Source of the DNA: Symbiodinium sp. CCMP2592
Lineage: Eukaryota > Sar > Dinophyceae > Suessiales > Symbiodiniaceae
Direction of reading: 5' to 3'
Length of the DNA: 64,000 bases
Assembly (NCBI GenBank): GCA_905221615.1
Contig: CAJNDT010003513.1
Location: 434,001-498,000 of the forward strand
Positions 54,206-64,000 of the stretch are shown piece by piece. The translations under genes and the position numbers were made by a program. Position 1 is the first letter of the stretch. Each line of letters opens with the position of its first letter. The notes beneath the pieces were generated by a model. That model saw only the letters and a list, made by a program, of their open reading frames with translations. It did not search any database and was not told the origin of the DNA.

Positions 54206-54658
54206 ACGTCCGCATCACAGCAGGCAACCCTAAACCCTAAACCCAAAACCTAAACCCTAAACCACCTCCTGCTGCAGCTTGAACCTCCAGCGGACCATCA
54301 AGTCTCGGACACTTCTTGCCATCTGCACTTGCTGCTGATTGCAGCTCTGTCAAGGTGCGTTTTTTGAAACTTGAACATATTCCGCGCGTGCGTCATCTCC
54401 GTTTTGAATTTCAGCCGCCGTGTCGTCCAAGGTTTTGAAAATCGCTACAGCATGAACTTCCGACAGTTTGTCAGTCTGGAACTCGTAGCCTGACATGGGT
54501 CCAGACTTAAGGAGCAGCTTTCTAAATCCAGCATGGGTTAGGGTTTAGGGTTTAGGGGTTAGGGGTTTAGGGTTTTGGGGTTTAGGGGGCTGGGGCTGCA
54601 AGAGCTGTTCAAGACTCTCAAGATTATCCTGCTGCTCACACTCCGGTTCTGCTCCTAA
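54206..54658. other. spacer with telomere-type units
   Basis: CCCTAAA units at 54227-54265 and a TTTAGGG array at 54536-54592. No gene recognised. Confidence 0.6.
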
Positions 54659-54767
54659 TATAGGGGCCTTAACAATTAGAATAGGGTTTCGGCGCCAATT
54701 ATACGATAACTTGGATAAGAGACCCCCACAATAGAATGGGTACGGGTAATTCTTTAGACCCCTATTA
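54659..54767. mobile_element. foldback element, family E (E8)
   Basis: TATAGGGGCCTTAACAATTA ... GGTAATTCTTTAGACCCCTA. Confidence 0.85.
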
Positions 54768-56055
54768 GCGAGCCCGCAGCTCGTAGAGCCTGCTATGCAG
54801 CTCAACCCGTTCCATCAAGACCCTAAAACCTAAATCCTAAATGAGGTTACAAGCAGATCGAACCTCGCCACATGTAAAAGTTCTGCTCCGGTACGCTACA
54901 TGGGTAATTAGATCGCTAAGTGAGGGCACTATTTTGTGGACCCAACCAGGCCAGAGAACGACCCACATGAATGTTGAGCGGGGGTGGCCCACGTTCAGGA
55001 CCATGATGTTTGTTGTTGACGCTTGCCATGGCGGTTCAGCAACCTTCAAACTCACAACCTATTGTGTTTGTATGGGGGACTACTATTTTTGGTCAGGCAT
55101 CAGGTGGTGAACGGCCGGCGACCGTTCGAAGACATGTAAACCTGAGACAACGATTTCTGAATCAAGAGGCCGGAGCTGTTCAAAAGATTCAGTGCCCAAG
55201 GTCACGCTGACTGGAAGTACTCCGACAAGAACGGTGAGTGAACCAAACCTGGCGTCGACAGCTGGGCTTATAGATAAGGCTTCAAGGTTTAGGACTCAGG
55301 GTCTCGATTTGTTTTTGATTGGTTAGCTCAATTTTTGCTCCCGCCAGAACCTGTGGGACACGAGATTTACGTCTGGGTTTCAGGAGTTAGTGATGCTGTG
55401 TTTGGCAGCATCATGATCCTCAACAGGTCTATGATGTTCTGTGTATTGTCCGCAGTGCTGCAGTCCTCTTCCCGCTATCACTACGGATACTACGGATTGA
55501 CATCGTGATAAAGCCAGCAGCAAATTTCTCACATTGTCGATGATCTTGTTGTTTTCTATTGGCTGAGTCTTGCAATCCCGAAACCCTCAGCTTCGCAGTT
55601 GCTGCAGCCAGCTCCTGCGACTCTGAAGACAGTTGAAGAATTTAAGGGCTAGGCTTCAAAAGTTGAAAAGTTTAGAGTTTAAGTATGGAGCATACACGCT
55701 CTTCCGTGCAGGGCCAAAGCAGCACCATGAAGAATCGGTCTTGTGAAGCGAGCGTGAGCTGGACCGAAGCACAGTAACATGTGCAAGTTGAGGTTGACAT
55801 GTACAAGTGCTTCAATGACGGTCTTGCAACAAGCATCCGTGCGAAACTCAACACAAAACCGGCGAAACCCAGACCCATGACCTACGACACTAAAGCCACA
55901 TAGCCCCGTGTAGTAACCCGCAACCTTTACAGGAACCCTGACCGCACTTTTCAAAAACCCCTGAACTCCAGAGAGAGGATGCACGAATGCAGGACTTTGA
56001 ACCCTGAGCCCTGCGCCCCAAACCCAAAACCTAAAACCCCCTCAAGTCATCCTAA
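54768..56055. other. long repeat-poor stretch
   Basis: Overlapping frames of 66-101 codons on both strands (54837-55210, 55672-55984) have no recognised family. No intact foldback element. Confidence 0.4.
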
Positions 56056-56117
56056 ACCGGGTCCTACCATAATTGAAGGTATATTATTCCTGAAGTAAGG
56101 GATTTTGCAAGGTCTGC
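56056..56117. mobile_element. truncated family H element (H6)
   Basis: AATTGAAGGTATATTATTCC, TGAAGTAAGGGATTTTGCAA, then GGTCTG; right half only. Confidence 0.65.
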
Positions 56118-56733
56118 GTCCCTTGAAGTTCAAATCCAAGAGCCGGACACTGGATCGAGGCGTTCATGTAGCAAGTGTTTCCTTGGCGCACAGGGAAGCG
56201 CTCGATTCAAAAAGGTATGCTGTTCAGATATAGCTGAGTATGAGATGCTGCATGTACCTATGGATTTGGGCATATGTCAAAATGCATGAATATTTGGAGA
56301 GTCTTTGTGCAGTGGTGACGCAGTGAACGGGTGAACGTTCCGTGACTGCCGGAGAGGTTCAGGACATCTTTCTTATCTTCGTCAGGGCCGCCGCTCCTAC
56401 AGATCATTGTGCAGGAAGGCCACAGACGTCTGAATAAATTTGGTTCTTCATCCATTCGTGTTAGATCTGAAGAGCCTCTGCAGTGTAGCACGGAGAGTCA
56501 CGGCCTGTGCTTTTGAAATTTATCTATCTTGGACAGCCCATCCTACGGACGTGGTTTCACGTTCTTGGGTTGAGGTTCGCACTGAAAACGTATGACAAGC
56601 CAGATTACTGCCTCCACGTGGTGACCCAGCTTAGGCTGCAATATGCTGCAACTGCCTGGCCCAAACAGCAGCCAGCGTATACGCAAGCAAGATCCCCGGG
56701 AAAGAATTTGGTATGCTTCATGGTTGCTTTATC
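56118..56733. other. unique spacer
   Basis: Two short frames (56258-56491 minus, 56507-56755 plus), unrecognised. Confidence 0.4.
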
Positions 56734-56766
56734 AACCCTAAACCCTAAACCCTAAACCCTAAACCG
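56734..56766 (+). repeat. short CCCTAAA array
   Basis: Four perfect units and one partial unit. Confidence 0.95.
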
Positions 56767-56802
56767 TCATCCTAGTCCGAGCATGCTTGAGCCCCACATG
56801 CT

Positions 56803-56967
56803 AATGTAGGCACCTTCATAGTTAGAATGGGGTTTTGGGATATAGTATACTATAAGAATAGTAATGATAATAAGGAACCACCCCGAACAAGTAAAATGTA
56901 CTATGTTCATAAAAAGGAACCCCACAAAAAATAGTGTTGGCAACTATATATTCAGCACCCTGTATTA
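56803..56967. mobile_element. family E element with duplicated centre (E9)
   Basis: TAATGTAGGCACCTTCATAG ... CAACTATATATTCAGCACCC; AAGGAACCACCCCGAA and AAGGAACCCCACAAAA are two copies of the loop motif. Confidence 0.65.
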
Positions 56968-57079
56968 ACGTGTTTGCCTGGGCTGCCCGACCCAGGTTTT
57001 GCAAGCCCACGTGCCCGTGGTTTTTGCCAGCATTGCTGTGTAGGCCTGATGAAAGTGCCGATTAGGGTTTATAGGGTTT

Positions 57080-57172
57080 TCCCAGAGGCCCCAAAGTAGT
57101 TCCTTTTTGGGATTACCTTATAGGATTCTATTTTCGAACTCCAAAAAGGAACTACTTTGGGGCCTTTGGGTA
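57080..57172. mobile_element. foldback element, family A (A12)
   Basis: CCCAGAGGCCCCAAAGTAGT ... ACTACTTTGGGGCCTTTGGG. Confidence 0.92.
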
Positions 57173-57297
57173 GGGTTTCGGAGGATTCTGACACCATAAC
57201 CCTAAGCCCCAAACCGCACAGTACTTCACAGGTGGCTGTTCTGAACCAGGAGCAGGCTTAAGGAACCCACGTTACGTTTAAAGGTGCCAGTATGTAA

Positions 57298-57600
57298 CAT
57301 ATATATATATATATATGTATATATATACACACACAATAACGCTAGCGATTTTCAATTGTTTCGCGGAGAGTTCCCAAACACACAACGCTAGCGATTGGGT
57401 GGGGAACATTCCCAAACGAAACCCACAGAAAAATCGTTGGTGAATGACCCTTAATTGGAGGTAGCCGGGTGGGAGGGAGTATGTAGTTATCACGTAACGT
57501 ATGGGCAAGAGTCTGGGGTCGACTTTGTTGCGTGTATATACATATATATATACACATATATATATACATATATATATATATAATATTTCTATGTATTTGT
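57298..57600. repeat. (AT)n runs flanking a diverged tandem duplication
   Basis: TA runs at 57298-57336 and 57530-57582. AACGCTAGCGATT...TCCCAAAC(A/G) is present at 57340 and about 57385. Confidence 0.8.
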
Positions 57601-57825
57601 TTATATATACACACACACCCGAGAAATAGTGTTGGCAAGTGTTGAGAGGCTTCTATATTACACCCCGAAGCCTCAAACAATGAAAGCCACAAGCCCCCAA
57701 AGCCCTAGGGTGGTAGCGGTGGTGGTGGTCACGGTTTATCGCAATTGAATATCGCAATTGAATAAGCTGAACCGTCTCGAAACACTAAACCCGAAATCGT
57801 AAACCCAGCCGTCAACCACAAACCC

Positions 57826-57920
57826 TACCTTAACCCCGAAGAACCGACATTTTTTAAGGACTTATATAAAGAATTCATAATAAGGAACCCTAAAAAGGCA
57901 GGTTATTCAGGGTTAAGGTA
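57826..57920. mobile_element. foldback element, family N (N2)
   Basis: TACCTTAACCCCGAAGAACC ... GGTTATTCAGGGTTAAGGTA with a loop like N1 in reverse. Confidence 0.82.
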
Positions 57921-58056
57921 AACCCTAAACCTCTCAACCGTTCAAAGGCCAGACTCTATCTTGCTGGTGAGCGTGCTCGGCTTCCGACTGTTTCTGCCCA
58001 GGCTCACCTGCTGCACGCCCCGGTAGCGTAAGAGCAACCTGCCACGGCATGGTATG

Positions 58057-58158
58057 TGGGAGTTTCCGAAAATTAGGGGTGCCTTATTTGGGGTCCTTAT
58101 AATAAGGATCCTATTATTTAGGGTACCATATTAGGGTCCCTATTTTCGGAAACTCCCA
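58057..58158. mobile_element. foldback element, family D (D5)
   Basis: TGGGAGTTTCCGAAAATTAG ... CTATTTTCGGAAACTCCCA. Confidence 0.92.
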
Positions 58159-58179
58159 TGTTTGTCGAGGAGAGTGGGC

Positions 58180-58208
<29 letters not shown>
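58180..58208. repeat. (AG)n run
   Basis: About 14 AG units. Confidence 0.95.
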
Positions 58209-58211
<3 letters not shown>

Positions 58212-58966
58212 GGTGGCCTTCAAGTCTGCAGCATGCGATCGGATTAGACTTTACGAAATACACATTGTCCTCTCAAAGGCCCCGATCCATCCCAAAAACG
58301 GTGGGGGTGGGGTGGGGGATTTTAGGGTCCAGGGTTTAGTCTACGGTTTAGCATTTAGGGTTTCTGAGCCCTAACAAGGGTATCCCTTTGTAGAATTCAT
58401 GGCTTTGGGTGTGTCGGACCAAGGCGTTCTCCGGCCCAGGAAGTTTTGCCAAATACCGTACCACTCGTCCCCAATCAAGCGAGGCTGCTCCCTTCGTCGA
58501 GAAAGCCCATATATGTCTATATGCACATACATACATATGGTGCACCCCCCATTGTGTGTGTATATATATATATGTGTATAGAGATAGAGGCTCACCCCCA
58601 GAGTTTATGCAACCTTGGCTTGCTCAAGACCCACAGCTTTATAATCTCTATAGGGATATTATCTATACATTGGGAAGTCCTTATATATGCGATACAATGT
58701 TTGATGAATTTCACCCTTCGTCCTGTGAATACGTTAAGCTCTCTGTGCATACCTTCCTATGGGAAGACCAGTTCATTCATTGTCTTCCTCTGGTTATTAG
58801 GCACGGAACTTTCCTCCTTGGCTACCATTGCAGACGTTACTATGAAAACCTCGAGCTATACAAAAACTGCTTATGCTGGCCTGACTCAAGATAAACGTGC
58901 AGAATGTACACATTTCTGCTCTTTCTGTTTACAAGGGGGTCCTAAATTGTTGTGTTTTCATATTTC
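58209..58966. other. spacer with small TA/TG run
   Basis: Repeat-poor apart from 58550-58580 (GTGTGTATATATA). Contains the doubtful frame at 58607. Confidence 0.4.
58607..58894 (+). CDS. doubtful hypothetical protein, 95 aa
   Basis: Frame from ATG to TAA lying between a dinucleotide run and hairpin V1. The residues are unusually rich in Tyr, Cys, Leu and His, which is more protein-like than most frames in the window. No motif, family, signal peptide or companion exon is recognisable. The same frame can be extended upstream only through the microsatellite, so a longer version is not credible. Chance remains the simplest explanation. Confidence 0.14.
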   Translation: MQPWLAQDPQLYNLYRDIIYTLGSPYICDTMFDEFHPSSCEYVKLSVHTFLWEDQFIHCLPLVIRHGTFLLGYHCRRYYENLELYKNCLCWPDSR

Positions 58967-59074
58967 CCAGAGGGTCCATATATACTGCCGTTATGGAATT
59001 AGGTCCCAAAAACCATCCCTATTATGGCTTTGGGGGCCTAATTCCATAATGGTAGTATATATGGACCCTCTAGG
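58967..59074. mobile_element. foldback element, family V (V1)
   Basis: CCAGAGGGTCCATATATACT ... AGTATATATGGACCCTCTAG; inner TTATGGAATTAGGTCCC and GGCCTAATTCCATAA. Confidence 0.92.
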
Positions 59075-59126
59075 TTTGTATTGCCTTTACAGGTGCGCAC
59101 AGAAAGGAGCTCTGACCAGTACAATG

Positions 59127-59218
59127 CTCAGAGGCCCCAAAGTAGTTCCTTTTTGGGACTACCTTATAGGATTCTATATATGAACCCCAAGAAGGAACTA
59201 CTTTGGGGCCTTAGGGTA
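59127..59218. mobile_element. foldback element, family A (A13)
   Basis: CTCAGAGGCCCCAAAGTAGT ... ACTACTTTGGGGCCTTAGGG, then TA. Confidence 0.92.
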
Positions 59219-59636
59219 ACAATTCAATAACAGCAGTTCGCAACACATGTGTATTCAACGTCACTAGTTGCGAGGCGTTAGTTTCTTACAGCGATTTTAT
59301 TTCGACCAACAAAGGCATGGACATCACTTACTGAAACTGATGCAAAGACTTGAGAAAAGCTAGGCTCAAAATCAACATGCAAATATCGTTTGGTATAAGG
59401 AGAGGATACCAAGAACCAACCTGTCAGAATGCAAAGCTTACCAAGGGGCCTCATGCTGAATGTTATGATGTCAAGAATAACAATCCTCGAGCTTCAATGC
59501 GTACCGCATTACCCCATCATCCTATGCGAGCACAGGTGTGAATATTCAAAAACTAAGACTTGCTACTGCCTTCCCGCAAAAAGAAACGAAGTCTTGTATC
59601 TGAAACCCCGGGCCTGTTCAGGGCTACTTTTGCAGG
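59219..59636. other. unique spacer
   Basis: No repeat or gene recognised. Confidence 0.4.
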
Positions 59637-59776
59637 CCCAAACCCTAAATCCTAAACCCCTAAACCCTAAGCCCTAAACCCTAAACCCTAAGCCCTAAAC
59701 CCTAAATCCTAAGCCCTAAATCTTAAACCCAAACCCCTAAACCCTAAACCCTAAGCCCTAAACCCTACAAACCCTA
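59637..59776 (+). repeat. CCCTAAA/CCCTAAG array
   Basis: About 20 units, with CCCTAAG and CCTAAAT variants alternating. Confidence 0.95.
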
Positions 59777-59849
59777 AGCTCAAAGGCAAAGACGAATAAA
59801 GCTGTCGGCGGAGCTGGTGGCCATCGAGGAAATGCAGCGCATGGAGAGT

Positions 59850-60030
59850 CTTGCCTGATTATATTATATTCGTTTATATTAAATTATACTGCATTATATT
59901 AGTCTATAGAATATACTATATATACTATATTATATTGTATCAGTTTGTATAATATTCGACGGTATTGCATTAAATATATATATATATATACATGTATATA
60001 TTAGTATCATACTATGTTTGATTATATAAT
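59850..60030. repeat. AT-rich, TTATATTA-like stretch
   Basis: Imperfect TATATTATAT sequence with a TA run at 59966-59985. Very low complexity. Confidence 0.85.
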
Positions 60031-60346
60031 ATGATATTAAACGGCCAGGGGTTTGGGTTACAGGCTCTCGCGGAGGCTTTGTTCAGGGCTTTATGTTTCT
60101 TCATCGGCTGTTTGTGGGGTGAGACAAAGGCTCTGTAGGGATGCACCGGGAACTCCCCTGGCCTCTTGTGAGTGGTTTCTAGGTCTGCACATAGTCCTTG
60201 TCGCTCCTGTGACGGGGTTGCCTTCGCTTGTGGCGTTTTGGGTTTGATAGCATTTTGTCCAGTGTCTGGCCTGTGCTGTGTCTATGTTTATCCGATAAGG
60301 TAGGTACTGCAAGCCAAGCCACCCCGGATCCTATACACCTATGTAT
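60031..60346. other. unique spacer
   Basis: Overlapping frames on both strands (60053-60421), unrecognised. Confidence 0.4.
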
Positions 60347-60557
60347 CCCTGAGGGTCCATGTACCCATATAGTATATAGTTTGGCCCCAAAGTACCAGAA
60401 TAAGGACTGCATTCCGGCCACAGTATAAAGGGAACTCCAGAAAGTTGGAATATGGTTTCAGGGTAGGATACCTTATGATCTACCATACAGGCCTTAGGAT
60501 GATCATATTCCAACTTTCTGGCTTTTACTTTATACTATTCGGGTACATGGACCTCGG
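60347..60557. mobile_element. family F element (F9, GGGTCC subfamily) split by a nested foldback
   Basis: CCCTGAGGGTCCATGTACCC ... CGGGTACATGGACCTCGG. The right arm is interrupted after CACAGTATA. Confidence 0.9.
60428..60530. mobile_element. foldback nested in F9
   Basis: AAGGGAACTCCAGAAAGTTG ... CAACTTTCTGGCTTTTACTT; TATA (or TA) is repeated at both borders (60424-60427 and 60531-60534). Confidence 0.9.
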
Positions 60558-60566
60558 AGACCTCAC

Positions 60567-60789
60567 AAGGTGGGATGAAGGTAGGTGGGACTGAGGATCC
60601 CCTATATATAGACTCTTTCAAAGGGAAAAAGGAGGGACCCTTAATGGGGACCCCTACCCTATAATGGACCATATAATGGGTATATAATGGCTATATTAGG
60701 GGTATATACCTAGGGGTCCTTATTAAGGGTCCCTCCTTTCACCCTTGGACTCTTATTTGGGAATATCCCACCTACCTTCATCCTACCTT
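60567..60789. mobile_element. foldback element, family Y, enclosing I3
   Basis: AAGGTGGGATGAAGGTAGGT (60567) pairs with CCTACCTTCATCCTACCTT (60771-60789). The loop contains the I3 element. Confidence 0.88.
60619..60747. mobile_element. foldback element, family I (I3), nested in Y
   Basis: CAAAGGGAAAAAGGAGGGAC ... GGGTCCCTCCTTTCACCCTT, then G. Bounded by GACTCTTT (60611-60618) and GACTCTTA (60748-60755), 7 of 8 matching. Confidence 0.92.
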
Positions 60790-60826
60790 TTGAAGCCCCC
60801 GAGGACCCCAGGGTATGTTGGGGATA

Positions 60827-60930
60827 TGGGAGTTCCCGAAAATAGGGGACCCTAATATAGGACCCTGAATAGTAGGATCCTTATTATAAGGACCCCAACA
60901 TAAGGTACCCCCTATTTTCGGAAACTCCCA
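60827..60930. mobile_element. foldback element, family D (D6)
   Basis: TGGGAGTTCCCGAAAATAGG ... CTATTTTCGGAAACTCCCA, flanked by TA on each side (60825-60826 and 60931-60932). Confidence 0.94.
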
Positions 60931-60965
60931 TATGTACACAAACCATAAGGCCTTACGAGTGGACC

Positions 60966-61014
60966 TGCTATAGAAACCCTGCACTCGACTGAGTACGTAC
61001 TTTGGAGCTTTGGC
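60966..61014. mobile_element. truncated family G element
   Basis: TGCTATAGAAACCCTGCACT ... GTACGTACTTTGGAGCTTTG; right half only. Confidence 0.6.
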
Positions 61015-61033
61015 TATCAACCGAAACATTCAC

Positions 61034-61131
61034 TATACTGAGCTTAGAACCCTAGCAACAATAATCATTTTAGCTGTGTCTGAGGGATTATAATAACCAA
61101 AAATTTAAAAAATATTTCTAAGTACTCCTAA
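61034..61131. mobile_element. dispersed repeat, family L (L3)
   Basis: TATACTGAGCTTAGAACCCT ... ATTTCTAAGTACTCCTAAG. Confidence 0.8.
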
Positions 61132-61475
61132 GGGAAGGCCCTAAAACCCGAAACCCCGAACCCCACTCCTGCGATCCGGCTTCGAAGTGCCAAGTAGTGT
61201 TGACGGATACTTCACACCGGGTGGGTCGGAGAAACGCACAGGGCAGGGCAGAATGATAGGGTTTGGGGTTTAGGGATAGCTTCTTCCTTGACATCCAGTG
61301 CAGCTTTGGAGTAACCCACCAAAAACCTCCTAAAGCCCGGAGCCCTGCCCAAAACCGCAACAATGACCTGACGAAACCCTGAAACCTTGGCACTTGGGGA
61401 CCACTGGAGCCGAAACCCTTACCTCGAACACTGTCCAGACCCTAAGAGACCCTGAACCCAAAACCTTAAGCCCTT
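61132..61475. other. spacer with telomere-like units
   Basis: Degenerate CCCTAAA/TTTAGGG text near 61140-61165 and 61260-61275. The 91-codon minus frame is unrecognised. Confidence 0.4.
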
Positions 61476-61604
61476 CAAAGGGGAAAAGGAGGGACCCTTA
61501 ATGAGGACCCCTACCCTATAATGGGCAATATAATGGGTATATAATGGCTATATTAAGGGTATATACCTAGGGGTCCTTATTAAGGGCCCCTCCTTTTACC
61601 CTTG
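61476..61604. mobile_element. foldback element, family I (I4)
   Basis: CAAAGGGGAAAAGGAGGGAC ... GGGCCCCTCCTTTTACCCTT, then G. The adjacent octamers match only 5 of 8 (AAGCCCTT and GAGCCTTA), but an exact 11-bp repeat CCTTAAGCCCT lies at 61464-61474 and 61608-61618. Confidence 0.9.
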
Positions 61605-61738
61605 GAGCCTTAAGCCCTGAACACTAGAAAACCAGACCCTGCGGTTGTTAACCCGAAGCCTATGCCTGAACTCCCAAACTTCCCTCTGTTCTGTTATACC
61701 CTCAATGCCCACTATTAAGGACCATAAGGGCTCTTTCC

Positions 61739-61826
61739 AGGACCCTCCTTGTACCCTCAAATAGGGGTATATGGTCCCAAATAAGGGGCATTTAGGGTCT
61801 AATAGAGGGTAGATGGGGGGTCTAGG
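61739..61826. mobile_element. foldback element, family O (O2)
   Basis: CAGGACCCTCCTTGTACCCT ... GAGGGTAGATGGGGGGTCTA; differs from O1 at only a few positions. Confidence 0.9.
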
Positions 61827-61934
61827 ATGAAAGGGTACTTGCGGGGGTCTTGACAAACCCCAAACTTCTCAACGTCCCTGAAACTGAGGGGTCGGCTCTC
61901 ATCGACCTGGCAGCTGGCTTTGGGCGCTATGACA

Positions 61935-62123
61935 TCCTTCTAACAAGGACTCCCGGATAATATTACTAGAACATTATACTATATGACCGATGTGATGTTA
62001 TACTTTATCATGATAAAAGTCTTATGAAACTAATACTGCATCATGGTAGAATATACTAAAGATGTATTATCTACTTGTTATTACGTACATCTTACTATCT
62101 ACTTGTTATTGCATACATATTAC
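61935..62123. repeat. AT-rich stretch with 31-bp tandem duplication
   Basis: ATCTACTTGTTATTACGTAC and ATCTACTTGTTATTGCATAC are adjacent copies (about 62070-62118). Confidence 0.75.
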
Positions 62124-63321
62124 AGGTGTCTAAAAAAAGGATCCCGTTGAGCTTCCGAGTTCTGGATTTTGCACTTGAACCTCGGTGACGCCCGCTTCGA
62201 GGTCGTCGTTGATGCTGTGGCAGAGCACCTTTGCGAGTTTAGGGTCTGGGATCTAGGGATAGGGTCTAGGGTGTAGGGATTAGGGTCCAGGATTCTCTGC
62301 GGTGTATTTTCGGAAATATACGGGCAACAACATACCAAGCATGGTGTTGGGGTGTGCTTTGATACGACGCAAACCCCAAAGCCTTGCCCTGTACATACAT
62401 ACATATATATATATACATACATACACACACACACACACTCCATTGCAACAGGGATCCTGCAAGCCTTTTGCCCTTACATAACTTAAACAAAGAGGGCTTA
62501 CTTACCAGGGGCATTACCCTAAACCTCAATCCATTAACTTAAAGCCTTATATAGATCTGAACAATAAACCCCCCCAACGCTAAAATGCAATTTCGTCCTG
62601 GGAACCGGGCAATCTCTGATGCCTCATCGCTAAGCCCATGGAGCTTGCACGCCACCTTTCGTCGGAACACGTCGCTTCGAAAAGGTCATCTTCTTCGGTT
62701 TATGAGTTTAAGCTTGAGGGCCTTTAGGGCTTTCGGCTCTAGGGTCGCTTTAGGGCTCTAGGGGTGCCTTCGGCTATTCAGGGGTCCGGTGGTTTCGGTT
62801 TCGGGGGATCTCCAGAACTTGTTGGCTTCTGGTTTGGGGTTTAGGGGTTGGGCTTACGGCTTCGGGGGGTAAGGCCCGCCGGGACCCCAAGAACCCCAAA
62901 CAACGGCTCTAAGGATTCTCACTAGCAGGTAAATAGACGTTCTAGCAAAGGGTCGTTGGGGAGGGGTCTAGTGAACTAGGACAGCAAGTCCCTGGACAAG
63001 AAAAACGCAAACCCATCTAACACGCACTGGGCCCTGCAACGGTATGCCACTGCTCTATGTTCAAGCCTCTACATAGGGCCCAGTCTCGGGGGAAGAAGCT
63101 GTGCAGATACTTCGTGTCCCGCTAGAGTCCCCAAATAACCCATCCTAGAGACATGAATACAAGTCTAGTCATATGCATTGAGATATATATATATATATAT
63201 ACGTTCAATATTGCACGACACCCCTAAGCGCGATTGTGCGGCATGGCTCCTACCTGCTTGGCTTCGCCGCCGGTAGCAGCTCGGCTGATCCTGAGTAGCA
63301 CGCAGGATGCAAGATGAGAGT
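62124..63321. other. spacer
   Basis: TA/CATA and CA runs at about 62395-62440 and TA run at 63181-63201; telomere-like text near 62240-62290 and 62840-62850. No gene recognised. Confidence 0.45.
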
Positions 63322-63522
63322 ACCCTAACCCCTAAACCCCTAAACCCTAAACCCCTAAACCCCAAACCCCTAAACCCTAAACGCCCTAAACGCCTAAACC
63401 CTAAACCCCTAAACCCCTAAACCCTAAACCCCTAAACGCCTAAACCCTAAACCCCTAAACCCTAAACCCCAAACCCCTAAACCCTAAACCCCTAAACCCT
63501 AAACCCCTAAACGCTAAACCCA
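63322..63522 (+). repeat. long CCCTAAA/CCCCTAAA array
   Basis: About 27 units. Heptamers (CCCTAAA) and octamers (CCCCTAAA) alternate, with occasional CGCCTAAA. Longest telomere-type tract of the window. Confidence 0.96.
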
Positions 63523-63619
63523 AGGGAGATTCTAGCGCCTTCCTGGTTCCTTCTTGAAACCAGCTTCGGGGATCCAGAAACAAGCCCCATATTGCAGAAC
63601 TACCCAAGTGCTGCTATAC

Positions 63620-63655
<36 letters not shown>

Positions 63656-64000
63656 TCATATAGAAGATACATATATGTATGTGTATATAAATAGCTGCAT
63701 ACATATGTCTGTACATACATACTTCGGCCCGGAGCCTAAGAGCCAAAACGTGCTACAAGTAGACTTCAGAATTACATCGTGGCTACGCCTCTGCTAGCAT
63801 GTCGCGAGCACTGTGTTTCAAAGCCTAAACTCCTAAACCCCAAACCCTAAACCCTGTCGGGGTTCACGGTCTAGGTTTTTTTAAGTGCATCCGACTTTTG
63901 ATTACTCGCCAGCCCGCCTTGGGTTTTACAGCCTAGGGCTGCTTAGGGTGCCTTTCTCGCAGCCCCCGAGGAGGAGAACCAGTGCTATAGACCGTGAACT
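63523..64000. other. spacer with TA and GA runs
   Basis: TA/GA run at 63620-63655, TACA-type run at 63668-63720, and CCCTAAA units at 63820-63855. ACAGCCTAGGGCTGCTTAGG near 63930 is slightly palindromic. No gene recognised. Confidence 0.5.

Noticed and set aside
58446..59183. 245-codon plus-strand frame
   Set aside because: Its second half is hairpins V1 and A13, and its first part crosses a dinucleotide run.

Overview
The window reads as nuclear DNA of a repeat-rich eukaryote and looks like a gene desert. Four things point that way. There are interstitial telomere-type repeats (CCCTAAA/TTTAGGG) on both strands throughout. There are many microsatellites. Long open reading frames without repeats are rare. 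The one convincing coding sequence is the carboxy-terminal part of a retroelement protein with a C2H2 and a C2HC zinc finger. That protein resembles, from memory, the tails of dinoflagellate non-LTR retrotransposons. Together with the telomere type, it makes a dinoflagellate (Symbiodiniaceae or a relative) my best guess. This is inference; other TTTAGGG protists are possible. I recognise no complete host gene, tRNA, rRNA, spliced-leader gene or CRISPR array.

The dominant feature is roughly 80 short (75-170 bp) foldback elements, about one per 0.8 kb, which I sort into lettered families A-Z. Most have nearly complementary arms, a short AT-rich centre and a TA on each side (TACC...GGTA). This is the form of Tc1/mariner-type MITEs, the non-autonomous relatives of that transposon group. 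Family A (13 copies) and family B (7) share an inner arm of about 40 bp but have different outer arms. Families F and H have subfamilies in which both arms change together, so pairing is kept. Family I instead has about 8-bp target duplications and hAT-like ends.

Layout: 1-11.5 kb has elements E, H, A, B, S, G, L, J and F with degenerate telomeric blocks. 11.5-25 kb has I, K, R, O-like and D elements, several microsatellites, a telomere tract inserted inside an A element (15.4 kb) and a GC-rich decayed coding-like island (21.6-22.0 kb). 25-35 kb has several nested insertions (25.5 and 30.5 kb) and a 785-bp foldback with an AGTACT centre (31.3-32.1 kb) inserted into a C-type hairpin. 35-48 kb has the 5'-truncated retroelement (41.1-42.1 kb), inserted in an E hairpin with a 9-bp target duplication. 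48-64 kb has another GC-rich island (48.8-49.3 kb), large trinucleotide arrays, a nest of hairpins at 60.3-60.9 kb and a long telomere-like array at 63.3-63.5 kb.

No genes act together here. The biology of the window is the interplay of mobile hairpins, retroelement insertion and telomere-repeat capture.
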